DNA of 64,000 nt, from assembly GCA_020746995.1 (NCBI GenBank), contig JAGPXD010000001.1:930001-994000 (forward strand), read 5' to 3'. Origin of the DNA: Plectosphaerella cucumerina (lineage: Eukaryota > Ascomycota > Sordariomycetes > Glomerellales > Plectosphaerellaceae). Both the position numbers and the translations under genes were made by a program. Position 1 is the stretch's first letter. Every line of letters begins with the position of its first letter. The notes below the pieces were generated by a model. The model had not been told where the DNA came from. It did not search any database and was given only the letters and a program-made list of their open reading frames with translations. This document shows positions 11,701 through 23,423 of this stretch, in pieces.

Positions 11701-12433
11701 TCTCACTTCAACAGGGTCACGTAATTGCCACCTTTCAAGTTCTAGTCGTTAAGGAGAAAGGGACATTCATCGACTGATGCCAGATTTTCAAGACGGCCTT
11801 GGCTTGTTGGACCCCAGTCTCCTCTATTTGGAGTTGAGATCGGTCTGACTTCGTATAGAGCTGAAGCTCAGTGCATGTGACGTGTAATGTTCCAAGATCA
11901 AGGCCTGTCGCCCGAGGTAAGTCCCATGTCGTTGCGGAAGCTCCATCTCAAACCGAGAAGGCAACATGCTCTCTGATAGGTCCGGTAGGCTTTCTTGAAC
12001 GATCAGGCTATTAGTGCTTCAGTTTGCCGAAGCAAATGGGGGTAAGGTGGAACTCTCTGCTCTGGGCATAAGCAAAAGAACATCTGAAAGACACCTGCAT
12101 GTAAGCTGATCCGATGCATCTAGGCGGGGCGATGGCCCTGTCTTGGGCGTTTTCAGGGGCCAGCTGCCGTAAGCAGGACAAGCCCCGAAGAAGACGTCGA
12201 GGGCGACATCACAGAGACAGGGGCAGCGCCTATAGTGCTGATGCTACCTGGAGACGCTGACGCTTGGTCTCACCTACAGCAGACGAGCTGACGATGATGC
12301 GGCCCATTGTAGGTGAGGGATCGACAGGACAGGTGTCGCCGAATCCGCGTATTTAACAAAGATGTACTCTCCCGTCGTTGGAGCAATGCCACACCCCTCA
12401 CGATCTCACCTCAGTTCTCACCCAAACATCATC
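8761..12433. other. 3.7 kb gene-free stretch
   Basis: Short open frames occur on both strands, the longest on - at 10382-10867, but none has a domain, a signal peptide or matching splice sites. The 240 bases next to 8760 look like the leader of the permease gene. TATTTAAC about 80 bp before 12434 could serve the GMC gene as a TATA element. From roughly 10.1 to 12.3 kb the base composition is less GC-rich than in the genes. Confidence 0.5.
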
Positions 12434-14335
12434 ATGACAACCTTCACCAGCTTGCCTGACAGCCTCACCGAGGTGGACGTCATCATCGCTGGCGGCAAGA
12501 TACCCCGATTCATCACGAGATATCCCTACTGATCCCCTTTAGGTGGCACCGCAGCCTGCGTGGTGGCCTCGCGCCTTAGCGACGCATCCCCGTCCCTATC
12601 GATCCTCGTCATCGAAGCCGGCCCCGACAGCGCCCATGATCCCGCCGTGCGCGTCCCCGTGCTTAGCTTCGGTAACACATTGCCAACGAGCAAGAACACG
12701 CTCTTCTACGAGGGTGTTCCGGAGCCGACCATCGGCGACAGACGTATCGTCGTCCCCGCGGGAGGCACCCTTGGCGGCGGCTCGGCCATCAACCTATCGA
12801 CCTACAGCCGCGCTCAGCGTACGGACCTCGATGCATGGAAGACTCCGGGATGGGGAGCGAACGACCTGCTGCCGCTGATGAAGAGGGTCGAGACGTACCA
12901 TGGCCCCGGGTCGGCCGAGACGCATGGCGACTCGGGGCCAGTGCAGGTGTCTGCCTCGACATTCCGCGTGTCTGAGACCGAGGAGGGGTTCATCGCCGCT
13001 GCTGCTAGCCGTGGGTGGCCGGAGGCGGTTGACATGCAGGATCTGGACACGGCAAATGTCGTTCAGCGGAATCTGCGGTACATCACGACGTATGGCGACC
13101 GGTCGGATGCTGCTGATGCGTACCTTCGGCCGCGGCTGAAGGATGGGAAACATCCTGGGCTGCAGGTCCTCGTTGAACATCAGGTTGGTCGCGTGCTGTT
13201 TGACGGCACCAAGGCGACGGGCGTTGAGGTCCGGCCGAACCCAAAGTTCCAGCCTGCCGTAGCCTCCCGGACGATCAAGGCTCGTCGTTTGGTCGTCTTG
13301 TCGTGCGGCGCCCTTGGCACACCACTTGTGCTGGAGCGATCCGGGGTCGGCAGCCCCGAGGTTCTCGCGAAGGCGGGAGTTGAAGTTGTGGCAGATCTCC
13401 CTGGCGTTGGCCATCAGTATCTCGACCATCACCTCCACGGCAAGTCGAAGCCCACTAATGTGCAGCAAGATAAATGCTGATCCCTCACAGTCCACCCCTA
13501 CCTATCGAGCCTCGCCCCGGAGCAGACCATCGACGCAATCTTCTCAGGTCGTCGCGACCTCGGCGACCTCTTGGCTGTTGGCGACGGCATCCTGGGCTGG
13601 AACGTGTGCGACGTGACGGCCAAGCTGCGACCGGCCGACGCCGATGTGGCCACCATGAACCCTGTGGCTCGTACTGTCTGGGATCGCGACTACAAGGACG
13701 ACCCGAGCCGGCCTCTGGCCATTATTACCCTGATCAACGGGTTCCCGGGTGATCCGACGTCAGTTCCAACCGGCCAATACCTCGCATCGTCAACATTCAC
13801 GACCTACCCCCTTTCTCGGGGCCATGTGCACATCACAGGCCCCGGGGTAGATGACGCACCCGATTTCGCGACAGGACTCCTCTCTGATCCCGCGGACGCC
13901 GACATCGAAGCCTGCGCGTGGGCGTACAAGGCCCAGCGCGAGATCATGCGACGCGTCCCCGCCTACCGCGGCGAGTTTTCCGCTGGCCACCCGCCCTTCG
14001 CGGCCTCTTCAGGCGCCGCGTGCACCAAGACCGACGGGCCTCTGCCGTTGGAAATCGCTGACTTGACGTACTCGGCTGAGGATGACGAGGTGCTGAAGCG
14101 CTGGCTGCGCGAAACGGTGGGCTCGACGTGGCATTCGATGGGGACGTGCAAGATGGCGCCACGGGAGGCGATGGGCGTGGTGGATGCGGCGCTGGGGGTT
14201 TATGGCGTCCAGGGGTTGAAGATTGCTGACTTGAGTATTGCGCCGGGCAATGTGGGTGCGAACACGGCGAACACGGCGTTCGTGGTTGGTGAGAAGGCGG
14301 CGGAGGTGATTATCGCGGAGCTGGGGTTGGCATGA
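12434..14335 (+). CDS. GMC-family FAD oxidoreductase (alcohol oxidase-like)
   Basis: Exons 12434-12494, 12543-13439 and 13491-14335 give 600 aa. Both introns (48 and 51 nt) begin GCAAG and end AG, so both are GC-AG introns. No GT donor gives a working join, and the joins restore the FAD motif IAGGGTAACVVASR and the DLPGVGHQYLDHHL signature. Other GMC features are GGTLGGGSAIN (first GMC signature region), the catalytic His in STWHSMGTCKM, and GNVGANTANTAFVVGE near the C-terminus with the second catalytic position as Asn. The overall pattern is close to the alcohol-oxidase branch. The enzyme should oxidise an alcohol with O2 and release H2O2. There is no signal peptide, and the end ELGLA is not a PTS1. 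Substrate unknown. Confidence 0.88.
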
Positions 14336-14931
14336 AGGAAGAAAGTTGGATGATTGATGGTTTGGGTCAGGGGAGCTTGAAGGCTTGAAGCAAAGGGCAT
14401 TGGATGTTTACAGCGATAGCACGCTGATAAGCCGGCGGTTTGTTCCTTACAAACTTGGTGGGATTGCGCACGGGTGAGCTGAGGGCACGTCCAAACAGCG
14501 GACAGCCCCTATAAATTTCCCATGCCCAGGCACTGCCTCCCTGGAGTTGTAAGATGAAGTCGGGCCACTGGTGGTCTAACTTCTTTCTCTCCCTCCCCAG
14601 CGGTCACCGCCGTGGCGTCCCGTGGCGTCCCTTGACAGCGGCCGCTTCCGGCAGGTATCAACAGCCTCGCATGTTGCACATGGGCGTCAAGACTCGCCAA
14701 GGTCGGTTAGTCAGGATCAGCCCATGGTTAAGCTCGACGCCGACGACGTTGGGGAGTGAGGGGAGAGAGGCTTAAAAAGGTCAACCTCTGGCGTTCGCTG
14801 TTCTCCATCATCATCACCATCGCCATCAATCTTCATCATCATCAACCACCTCGACCCCTGGGACCCGTCCCCTGAACTGCCTGAAAGTCAGCCCCTGAAC
14901 CCTGTCAAACCCCCCGCAGCACATCTTCAAA
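14336..14931. promoter_or_regulatory. lactate dehydrogenase upstream region with CAT microsatellite
   Basis: A TATAAAT lies at 14510-14516. A CAT/CATCAT-rich tract runs through about 14807-14847, in what is probably the leader of the gene starting at 14932. The small open frame at 14554-14775 has no recognisable feature. Confidence 0.4.
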
Positions 14932-15960
14932 ATGTCCACAACCCCCGAAGTCCAGGTCGCTACAGAGGCAATCTCCAGAGTAAGCACCCCGTGAACCCCT
15001 CCCACCCCTCCCCCTAACACCCTCCAGTCCATCAAGATCGTCATCGTCGGCGCCGGCTCCGTCGGCGCAACGACTGCGTACGCGATCCTCCTCAGCGGTC
15101 TCGCCGCCGACATCGTCCTCATCGACATTGACCGTCGCCGCGCCGAGGGCGAGGCCACAGACATCGGCCACGCCGCTCACTTCACCCACACCCGTGTTCG
15201 CGCCGGCGACTACGAAGACTGCGCCAACGCAACTCTCGTCATCATCACCGCCGGCGTCAACCAAAAGCCAGGCCAGACTCGCCTCGAGCTCGTCCAGACG
15301 AACTACGCCCTCTTCGCCGCCGTGGTCCCTCGCATCGCTGCCGCGGCACCGGATACCATCCTCATCGTCGCCACCAATCCCGCCGACGTCCTCACGCACG
15401 CTGCCGCAGAGCTCTCCGGGTTCCCCGCCCACCGCGTCATCGGCACCGGCACATCCCTCGACACCACGCGTTTCCGCCGCGAGCTGGGTGCACACTTTGC
15501 CATCAGCCCCCGCAGCGTCCACGCCTTCATCATCGGCGAGCATGGTGACTCGCAGCTGCCCGTGTGGTCACTCGCCAACATCTGCGGCATGCGCTTGCGA
15601 GACTACTGCCGCCAAGCCGGTCGGCCATACGATGAAGAAGCCATGGCTGCTTGCGCAGCACGTACCCGCGGTGCAGCCTATGCTATCATCGAGTCCAAGG
15701 GAAAGACGAACTACGGCATCGCCAGCGTCATCGTCAGTCTTGTCGAACCTATCGTCAAGGACTCGGATGCCATCATGACCGTCTCGCAGGTCGGTTCATA
15801 TGCTGGTGTTTATGATGTCGCTCTCAGTATGCCCTGTAAGATCAACCGCCGCGGCGCCTTCCAAGAGGTGCCTCTGCTGCTGGACGAGTCTGAGACGGAA
15901 CTGCTGCGCCGGTCTGCCACAAGCATCAAGGAGGTCATCACGTCGGTGAAGCGGGAATGA
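14932..15960 (+). CDS. L-lactate dehydrogenase, bacterial-type
   Basis: Exons 14932-14979 and 15028-15960 (48-nt GT-AG intron) give 326 aa. It interconverts L-lactate and pyruvate with NADH. The Rossmann motif IVIVGAGSVGATTAYA follows the short first exon. The specificity loop reads VNQKPGQTR: Gln, not Arg, at the substrate-discriminating position, which marks lactate rather than malate dehydrogenase. ATNPADVLTHAA, the catalytic His in GEHGDSQLPVWS and TNYGIA are also as in LDH. The chain resembles Bacillus-type LDHs closely, including the C-terminal helix. No targeting sequence, so probably cytosolic. Such LDHs are patchy in filamentous ascomycetes. The intron shows that it is an established nuclear gene. 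Confidence 0.92.
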
Positions 15961-16064
15961 TCTCTGACGGGACAGTCTTCGATATCTTCAAGCGTCTACT
16001 TTTACTTCATGAAATTAAGAACCCTCTCCTCCCATCCCATTTATTCCCTTCTCTTGCCCAGTGC

Positions 16065-16785
16065 TCAGTAGCAGTAATACCCTGGCCCAATGTCCGAGAC
16101 ACCACAGGTCTGGCTACAGCATGCCTCTGGATGATTGATGTCGCACGGCTCATCCTTGGGCAAGCAGGCCAGCGTCTCACAAACAGTCTTGGTCTCGGAA
16201 ATTGTTTTTGTCTGCCCAACATGAGTCATTCTCCTCCAACTTTGCTTCTCAGAAACTCACCTCCGTGGCTTGCACCGTCTTCGTGATGGTCCCGCCCCCT
16301 CGCTTTCCCAAGCAGTGGCAAGCCTTCTGCACCTTTTTGGCGCCGTACTCCTCAAGGTGAACCGGAAGTCTCGGCAGTGCCTCAGTGTCTCGGCGGTCGA
16401 TCTGAGCAAACGCCTCCTCGTCACGAGTCATCCGGCGTTTCTCGGGGCAGGTGGGAAGACGCGTTGTCACCGTCGTGTACTCTGTGTCGGTGCTGGAATC
16501 ACATCAGTTCTTGCCATTTCTCGACAACAAAGTCACTCACACCGTGCTCGTCTCGGTTACGAAGACCGTCGCGACGTCATCCTTCGGCTTGTAGCTGTCG
16601 CAGAACTCGTAAGGGTCATCCTGCCGCTTCAGGATCTTGACCACATCATCGACTGCATGTCATGGCTCGCCACGTTCCTCGACTGCCCGGGAGTTGGAGT
16701 CGATATTTCGCTCAGGCGCCGCCTCTATCAGGCCACTGAAGATGGCGAGCAGCGTGCAAGCGATTCGAACACCCATTTCTGACAT
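16065..16785 (-). CDS. small secreted Cys-containing protein with in-frame TGA in the propeptide
   Basis: I built this from exons 16785-16541, 16492-16261 and 16211-16065. Introns of 48 and 49 nt both start GTGAGT, and total length is an exact 208 codons. A signal peptide (MGVRIACTLLAIFSGLIEA) leads into a propeptide ending in the Kex2-type site ILKR, then a mature part starting QDDPYEFCDSY. Late exons hold VTETSTVTDTEYTTV, KACHCLGKR and a C-terminal module with Cys spacing C-x6-CC-x3-C-x8-C ending GYYCY. The frame is interrupted by one TGA at 16660-16662, between signal peptide and Kex2 site. An alternative 63-nt intron with a weak GTCGAG donor would remove the stop and the Kex2 site. So it is a pseudogene, a sequencing error, or a gene with an odd intron. 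No family recognised. Confidence 0.6.
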
Positions 16786-17049
16786 GAACAATATAAACCT
16801 TCTTGAGACAAGTCGCCCTTCAACTTCCCTCTTCTCCGATAATTCAAGACTTACAGCTCTTCTCATATCTCAGCTTGCTCCATGTAGCTGCTGACATGGT
16901 GCCGTTGTTGTCCATAGCAACGCAGATTACAGGCTGACTTCATGTTCCACCGCGACCAGGCTAAACTTACCTCCGATTAGCCTCTAGCTTGAACGAACAT
17001 GCTTCTGGCCGCCTCCCTTCGATGAAGTAGATAATTCTCACATCAGATC
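16786..17049. other. short spacer
   Basis: This holds the promoter side of the small secreted protein gene on the - strand. I see no gene. Confidence 0.3.
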
Positions 17050-17283
17050 TTGGCTTGCCTCGACACAGAGTGGTCCCTTGCCCAGGGCCTCAACTGTTTT
17101 TGGCGTGTCACAGAAGCTGACGAGCCGGGATGTACACGGCCTTGGTCTTCCTCTTTTGCCCGAAACGGACCGGTCATTCAGTTCACCTATAGATGGACCT
17201 TGAACGACGAAAAGGCCAGGACCTCATCTTCGACGTCAGATAATGCTGCCGGGCCCAGAGACCATCGCTTTGCCCCCTCATAA

Positions 17284-17772
17284 CCACCATGTCATTCAGC
17301 TTGCCGGGCCCTCTCCAAGTCCAGCGTCGTGCCACCTGTTGCGACGAAGGAAGGCGTCCCTGACCCCGTTGAAGTCGCCGCCGCATCCGCCAAGGCTGCA
17401 AAGGCCGGACCCACGATTGCAGCTGGACGAGCCGAGGTGGACAAGGTCTGGAATCATTACGAGACATACGGCCTGAAGTGGTATGTCTGCCACACCCGTC
17501 ACTCGGACCACCAGGCCTGTCCTCCCTACCGCATCGGACTGACCCAATGGATCATCGGCCGAAGCTCCAAGTACGCCTGGGTGGTCGCGCACGCATTGAA
17601 GCTGAAGAAGCAGGGCAAGCGACTCCTCATATATCACGACTAGTTCTCTTCGAAACTTATTACCTCTGTCGTCAAAAGCGAGACGCAGCCGGTCTGGCGA
17701 GGCCGGCTTGACAGATACCACCAACTCGGAAAGAATACCACTGGAATCCTGTATGTTGGCAAACCCGTGTGA
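17284..17772 (+). pseudogene. decayed fragment, possibly SNF2-type helicase C-terminal region
   Basis: One frame is open from 17284 to a TAG at 17641 and remains protein-like to the TGA at 17770-17772. It is also in the same frame as an upstream open stretch 17050-17280 that ends in TAA. The segment RSSKYAWVVAHALKLKKQGK followed by RLLIYHD resembles the start of the second RecA-like lobe in fungal SNF2-family helicases (SPKLRYL...EKLLVFCDW). None of the later helicase motifs can be found, no ATG opens the frame, and stops break it twice. The best reading is a relic. A multi-exon gene with introns I did not see is the alternative. Confidence 0.3.
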
Positions 17773-18877
17773 TGATCGACGGACCCCCGAGTTTCTCCGA
17801 GATAGCATCCTGATTTTTTCGATGGCCTTGGGATATGATCAAACGTGCAAGCCGTGTTCCATCCAGTGCTCTCGGGCAATGGTCAAGACTAATATTTCCC
17901 GCCTATTCTGCGTCATATGACACGGCGCCCTCCTCAAATCGACCCTACGACTGGCGCATGTAGACGCCCGACTAACGCCCAGACCAAGAGGAAGGGCGAT
18001 CGCCATCTACATAAGCCCCTACACTTATTCAAGCCCGTGCCGTAGTGGCAGTAGGATTTCGCTTGAACCCTGAGCGGCGGTGACGTTCGCTCGGCTTTTC
18101 ACGGGCCAAGAATAATATAGAGATGACGGGTTCCGAGCAGCCGTAAGGGTCGTAAGGTTGGCGATGGCCTCATTTCACTTGTCTCGGTTGGCTATGAACT
18201 CAGAACTGAAGAGCAGGCTGCCGTACGCAACTACTTGTCAAGAGCGACTACTTGAACAGAACATAGGCTGCAAGATTAACATCTCACAAGTGAGCATGGA
18301 ATCATTATGGAGGAGCCCCTAGTAGCTGGCTTAGGTAGGTGAGCATTGAGTAGATTATCAAAAGAACGAGACACTACGTTGTGGCTGGTGAAATTATATG
18401 TTTGGTTGTTGAAAAAACAAGGGACTCGAGGTCCAATGCTCATACCTCTAAATTCCAGCTTCTAGCCGACAGGATCTTCGAAGGGGCAGCAACTAACACT
18501 TGACAACCCGAGTACCCCCCGCGATAAATGTTCAAGTGTCAAGTACCTTAGGCATGTTGTGTTTGATGCCTATTGTCCACTCGAACAATAGAAATAATGG
18601 TCCGGGCGTTTATTGTTCTCGTTTTGCTGTCTGACGGTTTCCTGCAATCTTCATTATTGACCGCGCTATTGTACGTATTTGAGGTCTTATCAGCAAGGCG
18701 ATATTTTTCCAAGCCCGGCTCTCTCTTTGGAACGGAATTTTTCATCGCAACCTGTCTTGGTCAACCTTTGGGATTTGCTTTGGGGATTCCCAATTCAGCA
18801 ACACAGAACAGTCAACCCCTATCTTCCTTTCAATCAACCACGACTCTTCTAACCCCTCCATCCCGACACGATCCATC
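17773..18877. other. gene-free, relatively A+T-rich spacer
   Basis: Short open frames only. From about 18200 to 18860 the sequence is clearly richer in A and T than the flanking genes and contains TTAGGTAGGTGAGC-like and TACCTTAGG-like words. Next to the helicase relic this may be old mobile-element debris, but I can define no ends or repeats. Confidence 0.35.
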
Positions 18878-19606
18878 ATGTCGGATCAAAAACCATTCGG
18901 AGTCCCCCTCCGCTTCGACCCAGTCCCTGGCCGTGGCATCAATAAGTGTAAGCGTTCCCGTTTCACAAGAGTGAATGTCATGCATCTAACGGTAGTGCAG
19001 TCATGAAAAGGGGCCCCGATCCAGTCCCGGCTTACAACAGAGAAAAGCTCGAGCAGTCTGCGAGCGAACAACCCAAGGATGAGTACGACGAGCTCCTGAA
19101 GAACATCAAGCAGGAGTTCAACGATTCCGACACACACGGAACCCCTCGTCGAGTCCGCGCTGCTTGTATGTCCACCACTCTCCCAACAGAGTGCGGTGTT
19201 GTATTGCTGACTCGGTCCAGCCGTCATTCTCTCCTTCTCCAGGGGTGTGCCCGACATCACAATGAAGGAGCTCGGAACCATGCAGTTGAAGCGCGAGCAG
19301 CTTGTACTCAAAGCTGTCAAAGCCCTCGATGATGGCTTTCGCGAGGAGGCCGTGGCCGTCTTCTCCGGCCTCCAGAGCCTCCGCTTCGCTGAGGAGAGGG
19401 TGCTTGGCGCAGTCATCGGGCTTAGGAAGCGTCAGAAGAGTCTTCGGGCTCTGGAGAAGAGGGAGAAGCGGGTGAGCGTTGCCAAGCGCGAGGTGAAGAG
19501 GGCCAACAGTGAGCGCGATGCTGCCATCAAGGAGCGCGACGCTGCTACCCGGGAGCGGGATGCGATGGCCAGGGAGATTGCCCTCCTCAAGGCTGCTGAT
19601 CGTTGA
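18878..19606 (+). CDS. hypothetical protein with C-terminal coiled coil
   Basis: Exons 18878-18947, 19001-19165 and 19221-19606 give 206 aa. Introns are 53 nt (GTAAGC, branch CTAAC) and 55 nt (GTATGT, branch CTGAC), and the joins keep one frame throughout. The N-terminal 80 residues are polar with no motif. From about residue 105 the chain is helical with heptad-like Leu/Val spacing and runs of Arg, Lys and Glu. It ends in short repeats of the type ERDAA/ERDAM, typical of a charged coiled coil. No signal peptide, membrane segment or enzymatic motif. It may be a structural or scaffold protein; I recognise no family. The regular exon structure argues that the gene is real. Confidence 0.65.
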
Positions 19607-22600
19607 ACACAAGTCCAGCAGTATGAGACTTCATGATGGAGGGCACAGGTTTGGTGCTGGATTCTTTCTCACGGTCTTCGAATGTATCAGGTCTTTGGTC
19701 ATACATAGGCTTCCTGGGAGTTTGGAGTTGGGGAGGCCTTTTCGGGTACAGTGGTCCAGCAAGTTACAACACATCGCATTTGTCTCGATGGGGCACCTGA
19801 ATTGTGCATGCTGGTGGTGTGGATGTGCTGCCCAGCCATGCACAAGACGACTCCAGGGCGGCGTCTCTTGGTCCTCTTGGTATTCTGGAAGACGGTCGTT
19901 CAAGCCAACCGAGGTCTTGGGAGGTGACTGTGGAGCGACGCCGGACCGATGGGTACGAGCGATCCCGACGGAAAGTAACGCTGTCTCGGGCTGCAAGTCC
20001 TGTGGGGAGGAGAGGAGGGATCGCCGATCGGGCTTTAGGCGGAGAGAATGGGCCATCTGATGGCCTTGTCAACTCGTGTTCGCTAGAGAACGTCCGGGGA
20101 CTGGTGTTGGCGATAGCACTGCTTGAATGTACCTAAGCATGGTGGTTGTGGTGCTCGGTGAGACGTCAGTCATGATGGTCGATGCTTGGGTGTGGCTAGA
20201 GCCGTTGCCCTGGAGGCTGAAGTGGCGTTCAGATGGATGAGGAAGCCTGCAGCTGGCCCAGCTTGAGATGAACCCGAGCTGCTGAGCATGAAAATTTAAT
20301 GTGAATACCCGCCTCAAGTGCCCGAAGCAGAGGATGTCAGGAACCTCTGTGAAGTCAGGGCGTGTGGCCTGTGCTGGCTCCCCAGAGCATCAATGATCAC
20401 CTCATCGATCAGTGAACATTTACAGGCGGTAAGAGGCGGGGACAGGCGCGGGGCCTCAGCAGGGCACCCCCTGGCTTGCCGACTGCCACGCCAGAATAGT
20501 GGAGCACATCTGCCGCTAAGCCGCTAGCCTGGCCTCTAAAACCGAGCCCACCCCGCGATTTGGACAGAGAGTGACGTCGTGATGTCAACACGCTCGAGGT
20601 GTCAGAAATGAACGACTCGACACACCACAAGCGCTGCAGTCAAGGCAGTTGCTCCCACCAGGCTCTCCTCGCTGCATTTGCGGGCCTTTCTGCACCCAAG
20701 CCCGGATTTTTTTCTCCCTCGCTTCCTCGCTCTCTCATCCCTGTGATGGAGCATCGCCGTCGATCACACCAGCCTAACCCGCCTTGCCCGCCCAATTCAT
20801 CACCGCGGTCTTGAGAGCCTCATCCCTCCGCATCCCGGCTCACCCCACGTCTTCCCCGGTCAACAGCTGGACGCCTCCAGAACGACTTGCCGAGCACACG
20901 GCCCTCGCACGGCAGCGCTCCCGCCATGTCGTGCTCGCTTATGGTCCGCAGGGCATTAAGTTGCAGCCCCTCCCCGTCAGCTACGCCGGCACAATCCGCA
21001 TCCATCTCCAAGATGGCAAGATCCATGTCATCCTGAAAGGGCGTCCTTGGGGTTGCTCGCCAACAGTCAGCCCCAAAGCCCCTCCCGCGGGTGTGGTGTG
21101 CCGCGATCGCCACAACCTCCGGCCCAGCCTCATCCTTCTTCCACCCACCCACAGGAAAACCAAGAGAAACCAACCCCTGCGCGCATCCCCAACGGGCGCT
21201 GGCAGGGCCGTCATGCAGCCACGGCACACCACCCACGACCCCGGCAGCCGATTCACCGGGCAACGATGCAGTCGGTCGCCTCATGAGGCCTGTCGTATCC
21301 TGACCGACCGCTTCATTGTCCATTGATGTGGACCTCGTCCGTGGCTTGCCTTGCACAGCATTTCCGCCATTCCGCTGACGGCCGGGCGGCATCCCCAGTC
21401 AAGTCCCGGGCGAAGTGCGTGCTGACGGCAGCACGGATCCTTCCATGAACGATGAGAGAGGCATGTGGCTTGACCAACGGCCAATTCGATAGTCACCTGT
21501 GGAGGGGGAAAACAAAACGCCTCATCGGTAGCTGGGCCGACGCCTCTGGAGCCGACGTTTTGGCTTTGCAAGTGGCTTACTGTGGTGGCGACAGCTTGAT
21601 AGTATCAACGCTACCGGCCGACTCCCAACCTCCTTGATAACAACGACGACCACCACCACGAACACAGAGTCAGAGGTGAGGTGAGCCCCTCTCGCGGCCA
21701 GTTTCTTTTCTGTACTGGTCTCCGGGCGATAGGCGTGGCAGCTTGGCCCGGCTCCGCTCCGCGCCCTGCGCCAACCCTGGCACGAGAAGCAAGTTTTGGT
21801 GCTACCACACACACCACGCCCACACACCAACACATCGCACCTCGCCGTGGTTGGCGCGTTCCTGTCCGCTACCCGGCCTATCCAACACCATACCGCGGCC
21901 GCCCTCCATTGGCCATGCGGTTGCATCTCCGTGCGTCTCTAGGCCGCACGCCAAGGTCGCCGACACGAGGTTTTCCTCTGCCTCTTCCCTTGCCTTCCAT
22001 CGCCCGCCCGACGTTCATCCCCAGTCGGCTTGGGGCCCGTTCCTTTTGACTTTTGACTTGCCCGGCGGCGTCCTTTTGGCTCCCGCCGGTCATCTGGACA
22101 GGACGCCTTCTGGAATACGAAAGGCGGGCACAGCACGCGATGCCGATCCAGGGGCACTAATTCATCGCTAGAGCCTTCCTTATCCTCAAAGGACTGGCGG
22201 CCCTCGTCGTCGTCAGGGCATCGAGGACGTCAACGTCAGGATGTTTCCACCCTAACCCCAGGACGACAGACAACAACACTCGCGTCCCGCCGACCTGGCA
22301 CGACCGGCGGTGACCGCCAAAACCATGAATCGTGCCATCCCGAGGCGACCGGGCGAGAGAAGGGGCATTAACAGGGCCGGCCTGTCAAAAGATACCACGC
22401 CCAGGGCCGGACCGCGTCCCATCACGTCAGTCCGGCAATGACAAGAGCCGCCGTCGGGCCTGCCAAATCCCTCAGCACATACACCACCTGCAGCAGCTCC
22501 AAGCCAAGCTTACAAGCAAGCTTGCAAGTCGTGCTTCCAGCTCTTCGAGCTTGGGCCCCTTCCGCCGCGCCGTCGACAACCTGTTTCCCAACCTTCCTCG

Positions 22601-23423
22601 TCCGCCGCCCCTGATTCGTCGAGTTTATTACCTGCCGGCCCCGGCCAGGGGGCCCCCCTGAACGGACTTGTTGTCCCTATGGCCCGTCCAACCTCTCTTC
22701 CTGCACCTCACGCAGCCTCACCACGACGTGCCATACATCATCGGCCAGGTTGCCTGGGCCGACGCCTTCTGGAGCAGAGACAGCAAGCAACCAGGCCACC
22801 AACGCACAGCAGGTAGTCAAGCAGTGTCCCCCCATCCGGTCCAGTCCAACCCAACAGCCACGCGATGTCTGCCCTGCCCTGCCCCTCATCGCCGAGAGAC
22901 CTCCCCGCCCTCCCTCACGTCCTCACGTCCTGCCATGCTCGTATCACCCACTTGGCAGCTACCGACGGAGCCGACTAGCTTCAGCACTTTCTCCGATCCA
23001 TCCACATCTCCATCATCTCACTCGTAGCCCGCCCGGCTTACCACTCACCTCTTGGGCCGTCTGCTGATGCTAATGCACGCCATGGCAGAGATGGGCGGCC
23101 GGACAACTCCTGCAAGATGGCACGGCATGCTCCACTGCCAGGACACACCTCCGGCCGCCGGATGCTCGTCATCGGGATAAGGTCGTGCAGGATATAAGCA
23201 TACACACCGACCATCTGATTTTCTCATCCCCCCTTCTCCCCCCTCGATAGCTCTTCTCCAGCCTTCTCTCATCTCCCAGCCAACCTCTCGTTGCGGCTCC
23301 CTCCTGCTTTGGTAACTCTTTCGTTCAGGTTACTTAAGACCCTCGCTCACGAAGAAGTCTCTTCTCTACCCTGTCGCTCACCACTCACCCACACCCTTCG
23401 CTCAAACAACCCCGCCGCCCAAC
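19607..23423. other. 3.8 kb gene-free stretch upstream of a wall-protein gene
   Basis: Overlapping open frames of 100-190 codons exist on both strands around 20.8-21.4 kb, but none shows a start context, domain or splice pattern. From about 21.6 kb the + strand becomes rich in C and T, as in long fungal promoters and leaders. TATAAG at 23193-23198, about 230 bp before the ATG at 23424, is a plausible TATA box. Confidence 0.45.

Noticed and set aside
20784..21392. Overlapping frames of 180-190 codons on both strands
   Set aside because: Neither has a credible start, domain or splice sites. Mutual overlap in GC-rich DNA is typical of chance frames.
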